Shown here piece by piece: positions 11,479 to 22,953 of a DNA stretch of 64,000 nucleotides (position 1 is its first letter; each line of letters begins with the position of its first letter). The notes below the pieces were generated by a model, which saw only the letters and a program-made list of their open reading frames with translations, did not search any database and had not been told where the DNA came from. The position numbers and the translations under genes were made by a program. Source of the stretch: Gnetum montanum (Eukaryota > Streptophyta > Gnetopsida > Gnetales > Gnetaceae); assembly GCA_015680685.1 (NCBI GenBank), contig MNCI01010116.1:1383566-1447565 (forward strand), written 5' to 3'.

Positions 11479-12387
11479 TGATAAAGTGTCATTTAGTCAA
11501 TGCGTCGATTAGGCTACGTATACGAGGCCGCATATAAGTGGTCGCGTCAACGCGGGCCCATCAACGTAGCCTTCCTACGTTGAAGTGGCCCTGTTTACGC
11601 AGCCACCTATCCCAACCTATAAATAAGAGGGCCTTCCACCTCATTTAGACACCTTTCAGTTAGTTGTAGCGAAGCTCTTGCAATTTGTTCCCGTATGAGA
11701 TAGAATATTTTCCAAGTGCCCGTCGTAGGTGTAAGAAAAGTGATCGGCTCTCTATTCAAGTGTTGATGTATCTGAGCCCATTGACGTGACGACAATAAAG
11801 ATGAACTATTCAAGTATTCCTTGCAGCATTTGGACTTAGCTATTTTATGCATTCAGTAGTTTAATATGTTTATGCCTTATTAGTTACTTGTTAATTACTT
11901 AAGTTTTTGTTATTATGATTTCGATCGCTATTGTTCATTCATAGTTCTTAAAGGCCATAAGTAAAACCATCTCAAACGTAACTCAAACACTTGGTAAACC
12001 CAGTGATGCTTAACGTCTAGTAACCCAGAAGTGTTAGGAGATGCTTAGAACATGCTCAGAAGATGGGACCAGATACTTATGTTAGGAATAGTTAAGATTT
12101 AGATTAAGATAATCTTAGATTAATTAATATTCTAGCCTTACTTTCCAAGATAATTAGCAACCCATATAATTAAAAATCTATAAAAATCATTAGCCTTAGT
12201 CTCACTTAACCATCGTAAAAAGAAAGTCATAAGTGAGATTAGGATGACAATGACCATTCTAACCCAAGGTTTCACTAGTTAGAGTCTAGTGTATGTTAAG
12301 TGCTTACAGTCTGCAGATTTCGACCGAGTCATGCGTGAACGCTCGTGATTTGTATGGTTGGACGTAGGGGTACCTAGCCACTCATCA
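11479..12387 (+). repeat. 5' LTR of element B
   Basis: It pairs with 21850-22762. It contains a GC-rich, partly palindromic cluster (about 11500-11600: GCTACGTATACGAGGCC, then repeats of CAACGYRGCC type) followed by the TATA box at 11618-11625. It ends in ACTCATCA right before the primer-binding site. Confidence 0.9.
11618..11625 (+). promoter_or_regulatory. TATA box of element B LTR promoter
   Basis: TATAAATA within CCTATAAATAAGAGG, at matching positions in both LTRs. It lies just downstream of the palindrome cluster. Transcription of the element RNA would start about 30 bases further on. Confidence 0.7.
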
Positions 12388-12388
12388 T

Positions 12389-12408
12389 TGGTGCCATTGC
12401 CAGGGACT
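12389..12408 (+). other. primer-binding site of element B
   Basis: TGGTGCCATTGCCAGGGACT starts two bases after the LTR end. It differs by a few bases from the complement of the plant tRNA-Asp(GUC) 3' end (TGGCGCCGTTGCCGGGGA), the primer used by Athila elements. Confidence 0.85.
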
Positions 12409-12532
12409 GTTAGTCTTACATGGATCATCTAACCTTAGTGAAATTATCATTCAAGTCGTTGGAATGGACCCAGGATAGAAACATTTATGCACATTAGGTG
12501 AATTTAAGTAAATAGTAAGATACACTGATTAC

Positions 12533-14895
12533 ATGGACCATCTAACGTCCAACATGTCTTCTCACAGGAGAGAGGTATTTGAACCACGAGTGCCACAAGA
12601 ATGTCGGGTGCTGTACAAACATCCCAATGAATATGTCCCTAATTTCACATTCATCCTACATCAGGATGAGCATCTGCGATGGCGGGACATGGAGGGTAGC
12701 ATCATGCTACCACCCGAACGATCAGCTCCTGCGATGCTATATCACAATCTGGGTAGATTAGGCATCTAGGACTAGGTGGCAGAGAATGTCATGGAGGACC
12801 ATGACTACTAGGACTATCATCCCACTTTGGCTCAACAAGTAAGAGACCAGCAGCAGACGGACAGACGTGAACAACAGAAGCAGAAACAATTCAGTAACCC
12901 CTTATTTTTGCAAAGGATGGAAGACGATGGGGATCCCATCTTTCATGATAGCCATTCAACCGAACTTCCCTTGGGGTAGCAGATCCTCCAATCAATCATT
13001 CAGAACAAACCTCTAAGTGACCATGATCCCCAAGGGGATGGAGGATCATGTAGCAAGGCTAGGTAGGATGATCAAGGCTGCCATCAAGGTAGAGGGGGAG
13101 ATTAACACCAGAGCAATGGTGATGCCTCTCCTTCTTCTCCATCCTCTCACTCTCCTACGCCTTCATCCAGCTTAGGCTTTGAGCATAACGAGGGAAGGAA
13201 TGAGCAAAAGGACAATGGTAAATAGGTTTGGAAGGGGCAACGTCAGGATGCGCATGACCAATCGCGCGGTGCTCACTGGCATGAAAGGAGGGATAGCCAG
13301 AATCATCATAGACATCATGGTCCCCAACCAGACTATGATTCGACCAAGTTGTTGTTAGCTACTTGAAGCATGCTTCAGATCATAGAGGCAATTCAAATTC
13401 CTAGTAGGCACATAAAGGATAGTTGGATCAAGCATGTTGATATGAACAACATTCCCAGATTTGAAGGGGGATACGACTGTAATCCACAGACTCACCTACA
13501 GGCATTCCATGATGTCTGCACCCTGCAAAACATTAACAATGATTGGCAATAGCTGAAGCTGTTCCCTCACACACTCATCAAAGAAGCTGAAAGTTGGTAC
13601 CAGTCCTTGGAGCCAGAACTAATCAAAAGATGGAGTATGCTGCTTGAAATTTTTAATGACAAATATCAAACATACTCTAGAGTGGCAAATCTGAGATGGC
13701 AGATCCAAGGCTAGAAACAAGGGAATCATGAACCCTTGGATGCCGCCATGAGTAGGTACTACTCATTGCTGCATCGATGTCTTGGTCATGGTTATTCTTA
13801 GTGGGCACAACTTCACCACATCATTGATGGGCTCTATTTTGAAACGTGAAAGACCCTTGCCATGTACACCAAGGGAGGACTGTCAGAGCTAAGGGCCCAT
13901 CAGTTGCAATGCCTCATTGAACAAGTAGCCAAGGAGAAAAGAGAACTTAGGAAAAAGGAGAGTGCAAAAGAATTCAACTGGGACCCTTCCCTTAGGAAAA
14001 GGGAGGTCCAATTTTGTGATGAGGAGGATGAATCACCACTGGAAGCAGCGGTGAATTGAAAGACTTTTTCGTTACAAAATTTTGCATCTAAAATATCGGC
14101 AAAGGTGGATAAGATGTGGGACTCTTTGGACAAGAAATTTCAAAGTGTACTAAAAATTGCAAAAGAGTCTAGAGAATAAGATAACAACTGTGATCAACGC
14201 AGGAAGAAGGGAGCTGAACATCCCCAACATAAGGGTAAGGGAAAAGTTGTTGTAGCAGAGCAGGTTGCAAACTCTGACACTGAGGAGCATGATGAATGTG
14301 GCATATGCCAAAATGAACATCCTAAAGGATGTTGTCCTGTGGTGTCACATCTTCAAGAGTTTGGGGTGTACACCTTGACCCCTTCTTTGGCACAACAGAA
14401 AACACCCCGAAGGTTGCCTTATCCACAAGGCAATTCCATGTGGTTCCACCAGTAGCAGCAAGGATATTATCCAAGTGGAATGCCCTTGCAACTGTACGAA
14501 TACTTCCAATAGTGGTAGCAACCACAAGCGTGGGGGATGCCACCTCCAAGGTAGCAGTACCCTTATAAATAGCTAGATCCTTATGGGTACTATGTTTAGC
14601 AACTAATCTCTCCAAGAGACTCTTCTAGTCATGTGGCCTTTCCTAGTTATTACCACCCCCTGAATATTTTCGACATCCATCTCCATCACCCAGGGGACAA
14701 ACCCACATCTTTTCTACCCTCCATCACCTTCTCCTACCACTCCTCTACAACATCCCACTCAGTTTCCATCTGCTCCATCAATGCAAGGAGAAGTACCACC
14801 ACAGCCACAGCAACGAAACACTACGAGGGCTATTAACTTACAATCGCCACCTCGGTCAAGTGGACCGGAACCCAAGCCACAAAAATGTCCTTTTT
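12533..14895 (+). pseudogene. gag of element B
   Basis: It starts at ATG 12533, about 125 bases after the primer site. The N-terminal segment has FILHQDEHLRWRDMEG, shared by all elements here. The capsid-like core (about 13430-13700) has RFEGGYDCNPQTHLQAFHD and LFPHTLIKEAESWYQSLEP. A zinc-knuckle-like motif CGICQNEHPKGCC (CX2CX3HX3C, 14297-14335) is followed by RLPYPQGN and a Pro/Gln-rich tail. Gag would assemble particles and bind RNA. More than fifteen in-frame stops, mainly TAG, break the frame. Confidence 0.85.
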
Positions 14896-15036
14896 TCTAG
14901 CCCAGTAATCTGAACACACCCTCACCTACGCCTGTGGCTAGTGCCTCTGAACCTACCAACGTCTCCACGATCATACCACCCAAACAGCCATTCGACCAAC
15001 CGCACTCCAACGTCCAAATGGTCATGCTCACACATG

Positions 15037-15520
15037 CCATGATCGACTGGATCAAAGCAAGTCATCTTCCCTCGAAATTGACAAATTCGGGAAGCCCCCT
15101 CATCTATCTTCAGGTGGTAGGGAATGAGCCATGCAAAGCTCTTCTAGACTCGAGGTCAAGGGTCAATTTGATCTCTCATGATATGTACAAAAACTGGAAC
15201 TTGCCCCCACTAAAGAAGAGCAACATTCGGCTCAAGTTAGCATACCAGTACATCATCGTTCCCTTGGGTTTGGTGGAGAACATCATGACCACTGTTTGTG
15301 GGTGGTCCTATCCTGCTGATTTCCTGGTCATCCATGTAGAGAACTGCAAGGGGAACTTTCCAATCATCATGGGAAGAGCCTGGCTAAGCACGGTGGATGC
15401 ACGACTAAGACTCTGAGATCTGTCCTTGGAAATTTCAAAGGAAAATCCTTTCAGGAAGATCAAGAAGAAGCACGTTCCATGCATCGCATACAGTGACTCA
15501 GGGTGCAACTGTGTGCAGTA
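15037..15520 (+). pseudogene. aspartic protease of element B
   Basis: An open stretch (14934-15416) carries the retropepsin-like domain. The active-site segment reads ALLDSRSRVNLIS; relatives here have DSGSG or DSGFG, so the conserved Gly is lost. IIMGRAWLSTVDARL is the second conserved block. The protease would process Gag-Pol. A TGA follows at 15415-15417, but the homologous frame continues past it. Confidence 0.85.
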
Positions 15521-15767
15521 GTTATGGTCCGCAAAGTAGATATCTATTCAAGCATGCAGTCGGTGTACCGAGGAATCACCTGTTCAACAATGCCTGTACA
15601 CATTAGCTACTAACCAAGAGGGCACCTAGTGGCTGATAGCTAACCCTACTAGCAATGCACTATGCATGGAACTGTCTGAGGGGCTAGTGCAAGCCTACAT
15701 TGAAAGCATGGATGAAATGGACAAGGTTCATCAACAGGTCTCCACTGTTAATGACCAAGATGACTAG

Positions 15768-17335
15768 GGGATGCTACAAATCCCTGAGAGCTTCAAAAAA
15801 GAGCCCCTGGAGCTAAAGTCTTTACTAGCTCACTTGGAATATGCATTCTTGAAAAATGGCAAGCCAGTAATTATCAATGCCACCCTTGCTTCTGAACAAA
15901 AAATGAGATTTTTGGAGATGGTAAACAAATGGGTTGCTACGTTAACATGGTCATATCCTGAGTTGACTGGAGTTGATCCCAGGGTTTGCTAGCATTAAAT
16001 CTATCTTGACCCTTTCATGAAGCCACGACGATAGCCATAAAGACGATTGAATCCCAAACTAAAGCAGATCATAAAAGATGACATCGAATAATTGCTAAAG
16101 GTGGGATTCATCTATTCTATCGCTAATAGTGAATGGGTTAGCCCACTCATTATTGTGCCCAAGAAATATGGCAAGTGGAGGGTCTGTATTGATTTTTGGT
16201 TGTTCAATATGGCAACCTTCAAGGACCACTTCCTGCTCCCATTTTTGGACCAGGTGTTCGACACCATCTTAGAACATGTTACTATAGCTTTTTGGATGGT
16301 TATAGTGGTTATAACCAAATCCAAATAGCACCAGAGGACCAAGCCAAATCAACATTCACAAGTCCATGGGGAACTTTTGCATATAAGAAGATGCCCTTTG
16401 GCCTATGCAATGTGCCTGCTACGTTCCAACGCCTTGTCCTAAGCATCTTCTAGCAACAAATCAGCAATGGTGTAGAAGTCTTCATGGATGACTTCTCCAC
16501 CTATGGGGCCATGTTCGAGCAAGCCTTGGACTGTCTAGAGCAGGTTCTAAAAAGGTTTGTAGACACCAATCTGTGGCTCAATTGGCAAAAGAGCCATTTG
16601 ATGGTCCAAGAGGACATTATGCTGCAACATCCTCTCATGCACAGGGATCAGCGTAGATCCTAAGAAGATCAGGGTCATCCAAGGAATCACTTATCAACCA
16701 AGTATCATCAAAGATGTTCAGTCATTCCTTGGACACACTGGTTACTACCGACATTTCAGTAAACACTTCTCGAAGATTACCAGGCTGTTGGTACAACTTA
16801 CAAAGAAGGACGCTTCATTCATCTGGACCATGGAATGCGAGTCGGCATTCCAAGTGCTGAAATAGAAACTCATAGATGCTCTAGTTCTACAAGCATTTGA
16901 TTGGTCCAGACCCTTTCACATTATGAAGGATGCCTCCAACTATGCCCTGGGAGCTGTGCTTACACAGTGTGACAATCAAAAACGTCCATATTATATCCAC
17001 TATGCAAGTCATAGCATTGTGGGTGCTCAACTGAACTAAACCACCACCGAGAAGGAGTTGATGGTGGTGGTGTTCATATTGGATAAATTCTGGCACTATG
17101 TGCTTGGATACGAGGTGTTTGTGCACACGGACCACAGTGCTATCTAGTTCCTGATGAACAAACCAACGGTGAGCCCCTGCATAATCCAGTGGCTAGTGAT
17201 TCTTTAGGAGTTTGATCTTACCATGGTAGATCATAAGGGGACTAAGAATGTGGTTGCTAACTACTTGTCTCGGTTGCGATGGGATGATGCAAAAGAGGAG
17301 GAGCTCTTATCTAACCAGTTTCCAAATGAACTCCT
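15768..17335 (+). pseudogene. reverse transcriptase and RNase H of element B
   Basis: RT blocks are present in order: SEWVSPLIIVPKK, GKWRVCIDF, FLDGYSGYNQI, TFTSPWGTFAYKKMPFGL, and the catalytic VFMDDF at about 16478-16495. RNase H follows with DASNYALGAVLTQ, TEKELMVVVF, VHTDHSAI and the DLTMVDHKGTKNVVANYLSR end. Together they would copy element RNA into DNA and remove the RNA strand. Several frameshifts (near 16270 and 16620) and TAG stops disable the enzyme. Wording of the blocks is closest to Athila-type Ty3/gypsy. Confidence 0.9.
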
Positions 17336-17539
17336 CTTCATAGGCGCAATTGATCCTCAAGCACCCAAGGAATCCCCTTGGTTCAACCGCATCCTCACCT
17401 ACCTCACAACCTAGGAGTTGCCCAAGGAGTGGAATCATCAGCAGAAACAATAGTTTCTCCATAAGGCCAAGTGTTTCATAGAAATCAATGGTCACCTTTA
17501 TAAGGTGTGCACAGATGGCCTGGTTTGATGGTGTGTCCC

Positions 17540-18610
17540 TGATGATGATACACTACACATCCTCCAAGATGCTCACGAGGGCCCTTGTGGGGGCCACTAT
17601 GCTGGATGTCGCACAACCATTAAAATCCTACTTGCAAGGTATTACTGGCCTACAATATTTAGGGATGCACAATGGTTCAACCACTCCTGCGAACGATGCC
17701 AGAGGGATGGTGGGATGACGACACAATTGGAGAGACCTCAACAGTGGATCCAACCACTGGAGCCCTTCAACATCTGGGGTATCGACTTCATGGGGCCCAT
17801 CAACCCCTTGTCAAACGGAAATACATCATAGTGGCTATGGACTACTATACAAAGTGGGCAGAAGTAGCAGCCATCGTCGACTATTCTTCCAACAACGCCG
17901 CATGATTTGTCCAGCAACAAATCGTTACCAGGTTTGGAGTGCCGCGTGCACTCATTTATAACAATGGGACTCACTTCACAGGTCTCACTTTTCAAAAAAT
18001 CATGCAATGCTTAGGGGTAACACATAAATTTACAACACCCTATCACCCCCAAGCCAACGGGCAAGCCGAAGTCACCAATAGGAAGATCACCAAGATCCTT
18101 ACCCGAACCATCAGCAAATATAGAAGGAATTGGAGTACCAAGCTCAACGATGCCCTATGGGCCTATCGCTCCACTTGGAAACTTCCTATAGGGTACTCTC
18201 CCTATGAGTTAGTATATGGAAAGTTGCCAATGCTTCCAATCCAAGCAGAACTCTGGATACTATCCACCACCAGTGACCTCGGCCTTGACCTACCGCTAGC
18301 ACAACGTGAACGACTAATCAATTTAAGTGTGCTATATGAGAACCGATTAGTGGCCCTATTTTCAAATGAAATCTGCAAGGCCTATAACAAGAAACGACAT
18401 GATATTAGGATTCGGAAGGTCACATTTAGATGCAGAGACAAGGTATTATATTGGAACCCCTCACATGTATCCCAACCGACCAAGTTTCAAACACTATGGG
18501 AGGGATCTTATATTGTCTCTGAAACCTTCCCATCCAGGGCCTTGCTTATCCACAAACCTGAGGACCCCACCAGAACATAGTTAGTCAACCACCAACAACT
18601 AAAACCTTTC
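17540..18610 (+). pseudogene. integrase of element B
   Basis: The zinc-binding HHCC region begins near 17565 (HEGPCGGHYAGC..., then CERCQRDG). The core has WGIDFMGPI (first catalytic Asp), then YNNGTHFTG where relatives have DNGTHF, so the second Asp is now Asn, then [10 protein letters not shown] with the catalytic Glu. The open stretch 17939-18580 includes the C-terminal DKVLYWNPSHVSQPTKFQTLWEGSYIV segment. There is no chromodomain. Integrase would insert the DNA copy; this one is broken by frameshifts upstream and by the active-site change. Confidence 0.9.
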
Positions 18611-20110
18611 CATGAACTCCACACAACTAGTGCCACCACCTTGCCATCACCCAGTCAACCACATTCCATTTNCACCATCGTTCATACTTTTGCACATTCT
18701 TTGAACATCTATTCCTTTTCTTTAATTATTTTTCATTTCTTTATGCATGTTCCATTTTTCACATAATTGCTAAGACATCGTTGTATTGTCTTCAGGTGTC
18801 TGGCGTGGTCAGTTTTCATACGATGGGTACTGTAATAGTCTTCCATGTTAGCTGGCTCCCACCATTACATGGTTGTCCTTGGATTTTACATTTGTTTTCA
18901 CTTCATAAACTTGGCAGTGAGTCCACGTCATTCGCTCATTTACCATTCCATGGTTTTCCTTATGTTGCAAACATGCAACCCCTTCACTTAAAAACATTAT
19001 AATTAACGTGTGACTTGTGTAGTTCCCAGACTCGGGGATGATCCACTAGTTGAATCAGGTGTGACTTCAAGGGGAATGCTTTATTCGTCATTCTATTCTG
19101 TTTCCTCGGTTGCTGGTGTGCCCTTACGAATTTCCTACCACTCCAAGTTTCTCTCTCCACGGAAGCTTTTGGGCAGTTCAACCTTGCATGGTGTGGTCCT
19201 CATCAAAAATATTCAAAAAAAATAAAAAACATGAGGATTCAAAGCACATCCCTTGGTCGGATGCATACAGACACGTATGGGTCTTTGCATGGTGTGGTTC
19301 CCCCTGACAAAAAAAATAAAACAAATAATCACTTGGTGGGAATTCAAAGCACACCCCTTAGACCGCCGCTAACGGGCCACAAGCACTAGTTATGGGACTT
19401 CCTTGGTCACCTCTAACTTCATCCTGTTTCACTTCCTTCTTCTCACATTTACTGGAGTGGTGGTTCTCTATGGGGTTGCTCTTGCTTCCTTGGGGGATGG
19501 CCAGGACTTTGTCTATTACTGCGATGTCACTGACTGTGGATGGTTTTGGGTCTAACCTTAGGAAAGGTTCTACCAGGTTAGTTAACCACAATCGCACATG
19601 GGGTTTTATGTGACCAACAATCAGAATTCCCATTCTCTCCTCTCCCTCTATTCCCACTTCCCTCTATACTTCCCTCACTACCCTTTTTATGTTTTGTGGG
19701 TTCATTGTGATTTCTGTAGGCTTCTCATGCCTTGGCAAGATCTCCTGGTTTGGAGTCTTAACCAGCCAACACCAATTCTTGGCACCCGGGCCCACGAACC
19801 CTAGTGTTGAGGGTATGCAGGGGCTATGAAGGTTGTTGCCTGCTATGCGGAGGACCCACCTACATGTTCCTAGTTCAGCTTGTTCCGTCTCCTATCCTTT
19901 AGATTTCTTGATTGATTATTTTCTGTGTCCCATCATTCGATTTCTTCCTCACGGAGTTCTTTTTTACATCTCATTCTCCAATTTTTTTGTCTCTTTTTTT
20001 GCGCTCAATTACCTTCCTCATGTCCTCAGCCATGACCAGGCCTCTCACGTGCTTCAACCACCCCAATTTGGCTTTTTAAATTCATCGTTTCGGGTTTTTT
20101 CCAGGTTGGT
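18611..20110 (+). other. non-coding region downstream of integrase in element B, with conserved block
   Basis: No frame is supported, although several short ones exist. 19275-19372 holds a block also present, in the element's sense, in C, D and E: TTTGCATGGTGTGGTTC, GAATTCAAAGCACACCCCTT, then CACAAGCACTAGTTATGG. GTGTGACTTCAAGGGGA near 19059 is also shared. A single ambiguous base lies at 18672. Confidence 0.65.
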
Positions 20111-20111
20111 C

Positions 20112-20214
20112 AATGCTAGTCAATGGATGTACAGCACTACGTATACGGAGCCCTGTATATGCAGTGCCTACATATATGCGGCCCCATCGACGCAGCGCCT
20201 AACCCCTATATATA
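20112..20214 (+). promoter_or_regulatory. internal promoter-like module of element B
   Basis: GTCAATGCTAGTCAATGG, CTACGTATACGGAGCC and CCCCATCGACGCAGCG recall the start of the B LTR (GTCAATGCGTTGACTAGG, CATGTATACGGGGC, CATCGACGTGGGCC). A TATA box (TATATATA, 20207-20214) follows, as TATAAATA does in the LTR. The module lies upstream of the leader intron and accessory ORF. I infer a second, internal transcription start. Confidence 0.55.
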
Positions 20215-20359
20215 CACCCACTGTGCTTTGCAATTTTCATCATTTGGAGTCCAAATTGAGGGGAATTTTTGTCATTTTTTCTGCCTAACCCTTCCCGACA
20301 CACCTACATTCCATCGTGTGTCCGCATCAACCTATCCTTACCCTTTTACGCAACTGAAG

Positions 20360-20582
20360 GTATGCTCTCATTTGTGGGGGGGTTGTGCCTTTGTGTAATT
20401 AATTAATTAGTTAATTAATTGGTTAATTATGAAAAATTTGGCCCTAACCCATAAATTAACGCTCCAGAAGACTTAACGATGTGCCTATGCCAACAACATA
20501 ACTTGGTCAGGCTGAGAAGGTATATACGAACCATCTTAAGCTATTTATGAATGGTCTAACAGGCGGTTATGTTGGTTTGCAG
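20360..20582 (+). other. predicted 5'-UTR intron before the accessory ORF of element B
   Basis: Donor CTGAAG|GTATGC at 20360 and acceptor TTGGTTTGCAG|ATG ending at 20582 delimit 223 AT-rich bases, including an AATTAATTAATTAG run. The acceptor joins directly to the accessory ORF start codon, exactly as in element A. Confidence 0.5.
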
Positions 20583-21710
20583 ATGGCACCCAAACTGAGG
20601 CATCCAAGTGACGAAGGACCATCACAACCAAGGGACAAGCACCCACGCACAAGAAGGGGACGAGGTGTGCAACTTCCAGAGCATGCGGAGGGCTCTCATG
20701 CAACTAGGCCCTTCATGAAAGACCTAACGTGGAATCTATTCATCAAATTCCCAAAGAGAAGATTCCCAGTGAGCAATCGCTCGGGGATGAGACTCCTGGG
20801 ATAGCACCACAGCTTGAGATTACCCTGACCCAAGCCTGCCTTGATGCTATCACGTCGTGCGAGATGCAATGAATGGTCCTTCAAGAGCTAAATTTTGGAC
20901 CATTCCTCGAGAACACACCAGAAGAAGTGAGGCCCCAACTGCAGAACTCTCTGATGTAGCCAATCATCACAACCAATGGTGAATGGTACTTAGAAGAAAC
21001 TTATCTCTTCTGGATGAATCGGCAACCAGGATCTAGAGTAAGAATCAAAGACATTTATGTCTCTTACTCTTTAGAGGTAATAGCACAGGCTCTAGGGCTG
21101 CCCAAAACTAGGGTAGATGTGGTAGAAATTCCAAAGCAAGCCGATTCATAGGTAAAGGCGGAATGGACCAAACGATGTTATAGGGTATAGCGCAAGGAAT
21201 TCGGCTCTCTAACCATGGTGGAGAGAGTGTACTCAAAGATCACATCTTACCACCTAAGCCCAACGGTAAGACCCAGCAAAATCATAGCCTTCTCCGCTCG
21301 TGCATGTGTTGCCTTGAGTGGAAAATTCCCAATGAGTCTTCCACAGGTGCTATTTTTGGAGACTGAAAAAAGGTTCGCTGAGAATGAACATGGAAGATGA
21401 GCTCTCCCCTTTCCCTGCCTAATCCAAAAGTTGTGCAAATGAGTAAGGATAGCACGATATTCCAATGATGTATTCTAGTATGCCCCAATTGCCTTGTGGA
21501 GAGGGATGATGAAGGATAAAACTATGTGCTGCCACCAACACATAAGCCAAAGGCTGGAGAAGGTTTGTCAGAATCACCACCCCCAGGGACGGTGTAATCA
21601 TTTCCAGCAATTTTGTGCATCATCCTACATAGTAGAGGCTCTAGGACCAATGAGGGGTTTAATTTTGTCTTTGAATACCGCCATTTTTGTAACTTTTCCT
21701 CCTCTATAAC
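20583..21710 (+). pseudogene. accessory 3' ORF of element B (plant-transposon-protein-like)
   Basis: It starts MAPKLRHPSDEGPSQP at 20583 with a basic, Arg/Lys/Pro-rich N-terminus that could be nuclear-localising. A central domain (about 20960-21420) reads ITTNGEWYLEETYLFW, VIAQALGLPKTRVD, ERVYSKITSYHLSPTVRPSK and PFPCLIQKLCK. It aligns with the ORF of element A and resembles the 'putative plant transposon protein' domain found in Athila 3' ORFs. Its role is unknown. Stops and frameshifts interrupt it. Unlike A's ORF it has no evident long coiled-coil tail. Confidence 0.65.
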
Positions 21711-21840
21711 TCAGGAACTTGGTCAATTTCATGTTGTGTCATGTGTGTGTCATGTGTGTGTTTATGTTATGTGTGTTGTTAAATAAGAATCCATACCTTC
21801 CAAATTGTAAAGTAACTCACGGCTGAGTTTTTGCTCAGTC

Positions 21841-21849
21841 GTGGGGGTA
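21841..21849 (+). other. polypurine tract of element B
   Basis: GTGGGGGTA lies directly before the 3' LTR. A short imperfect hairpin (ACGGCTGAG / CTCAGTCGT) lies just upstream. Confidence 0.8.
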
Positions 21850-22762
21850 TGATGAAGTGTCATTCAGTCAATGCGTTGACTAGGCCATGTATACGGGGCT
21901 GTGTATACACAGTCACATCGACGTGGGCCCGTCGACGTAGCCTTCCTGCATCGACATGGCCCCGTTTACGCAACCGCCTATCCCAACCTATAAATAAGAG
22001 GGTCTTCCACCTCATTTAGACACCTTTCAGTTAGTTGTAGCAAAACTCTTGCAGTTTGTTCCTACAGGAAATAGAATATTTTCCAAGTGCCCGTAGCAGG
22101 TGTAAGAAAAGTAATTAGCTCTTTATTCGAGCATTGATGTATCTAAGCCCATTGACGTGACAGCAATAAAGACGAACTATTCAAGCATTCCTTGCAGCAT
22201 TTGGACTTAGCTATTTTATGCATTCAATAGTTTAATATGTTTATGCCTTATTAGTTACTTGTTAATTACTTAAGTTTTTGTTATTATGATTTCAATCGCT
22301 ATTGTTCATTCGTAGTTCTTAAAGGCCATAAGTATGACCATCTCGAATGTAACTCAAACACTTGGTAAACCCAATGACGCTTAATGTCTGGTAACCCAGA
22401 AGTCTTAGGAGATGCTTAGAACGTGCTCGGAAGATGGGACTGGATACTTATGTTAAGATTAGTTAAGATTTAGATTAAGATAATCTTAGATTAATTAATA
22501 TTCTAGCCTTACTTTCCAAGATAATTAGCCGCCCAAAAAGATAATTAAAAAGCTATAAAAATCATTAGCCTTAGTCTCACTTAACCATCATAAACAAAAC
22601 CTCACAAGTGAGATTAGGATGACAACGACCATTCTAACCCAAGGTTTCACTGGTTAGAGTCTAGTGTATGTTAAGTGCTTACAGTCTACGAATTTCGACT
22701 GAGTCATGTGTGAACGCTCGTGATTCGTATGGTTGGGAGTAGGGGTACCTAGCCGCTCATCA
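21850..22762 (+). repeat. 3' LTR of element B
   Basis: It pairs with 11479-12387. The differences seen by eye are mostly transitions. It has the same palindromic U3 cluster and CCTATAAATAAGAGG promoter, and ends CGCTCATCA before the CCTTG target duplication. Confidence 0.9.
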
Positions 22763-22953
22763 CCTTGTATATCTCTCCATCTCATTTGACTATCCTGATG
22801 TAAGATAGAAATAAAATCTAGATGATAAGGATCAATGTGAGCATATGTGATTCTTGTTTGCATTAGCATCCCCGATTCTTCTTCATCACTAATTCTGTCA
22901 TTGCCCCTTTTTGTCTCTTTGGCAAGTGATGATGTATCCTTTTTTGAAGTCAT
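22763..22953 (-). pseudogene. gag of element A, N-terminal part
   Basis: It starts at ATG 22953 (MTSKKDTSSLAKETK) and reads to SILHQDSQMRWRDIQG, the N-terminal gag block shared by all the elements. It is then cut by insertion of element B. The next residues (GNIVLPP-like) are encoded at 11478 and below, on the other side of B. Confidence 0.75.

Larger units (their letters stand above)
11479..22762 (+). mobile_element. Element B: full-structure Athila-like Ty3/gypsy retrotransposon nested in element A
   Basis: LTRs at 11479-12387 and 21850-22762 begin TGAT(A/G)AAGTGTC and end ACTCATCA/CGCTCATCA. The target duplication is CCCTG/CCTTG, and A's gag frame continues on both sides. The order is LTR, tRNA-Asp-like primer site, gag, protease, RT, RNase H, integrase, non-coding block, internal promoter-like module, accessory ORF, polypurine tract, LTR. 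This order without a chromodomain, plus the primer type and the 3' ORF, is typical of Athila. All coding parts carry stops, mostly TAG. The LTR sequence is diverged from A and from C/D/E, so B belongs to another family of the same lineage. Confidence 0.9.

Noticed and set aside
12533-14895. TAG read as Gln (alternative code or programmed readthrough)
   Set aside because: The intact nuclear gene in this window itself ends with TAG, the TAG sites differ between elements, and frameshifts accompany them; decay explains the pattern.
20547-20804. 85-codon frame starting at 20547 as the accessory ORF start
   Set aside because: The upstream ATG lies inside the predicted intron; the start at 20583, directly after the acceptor, matches the equivalent start in element A.
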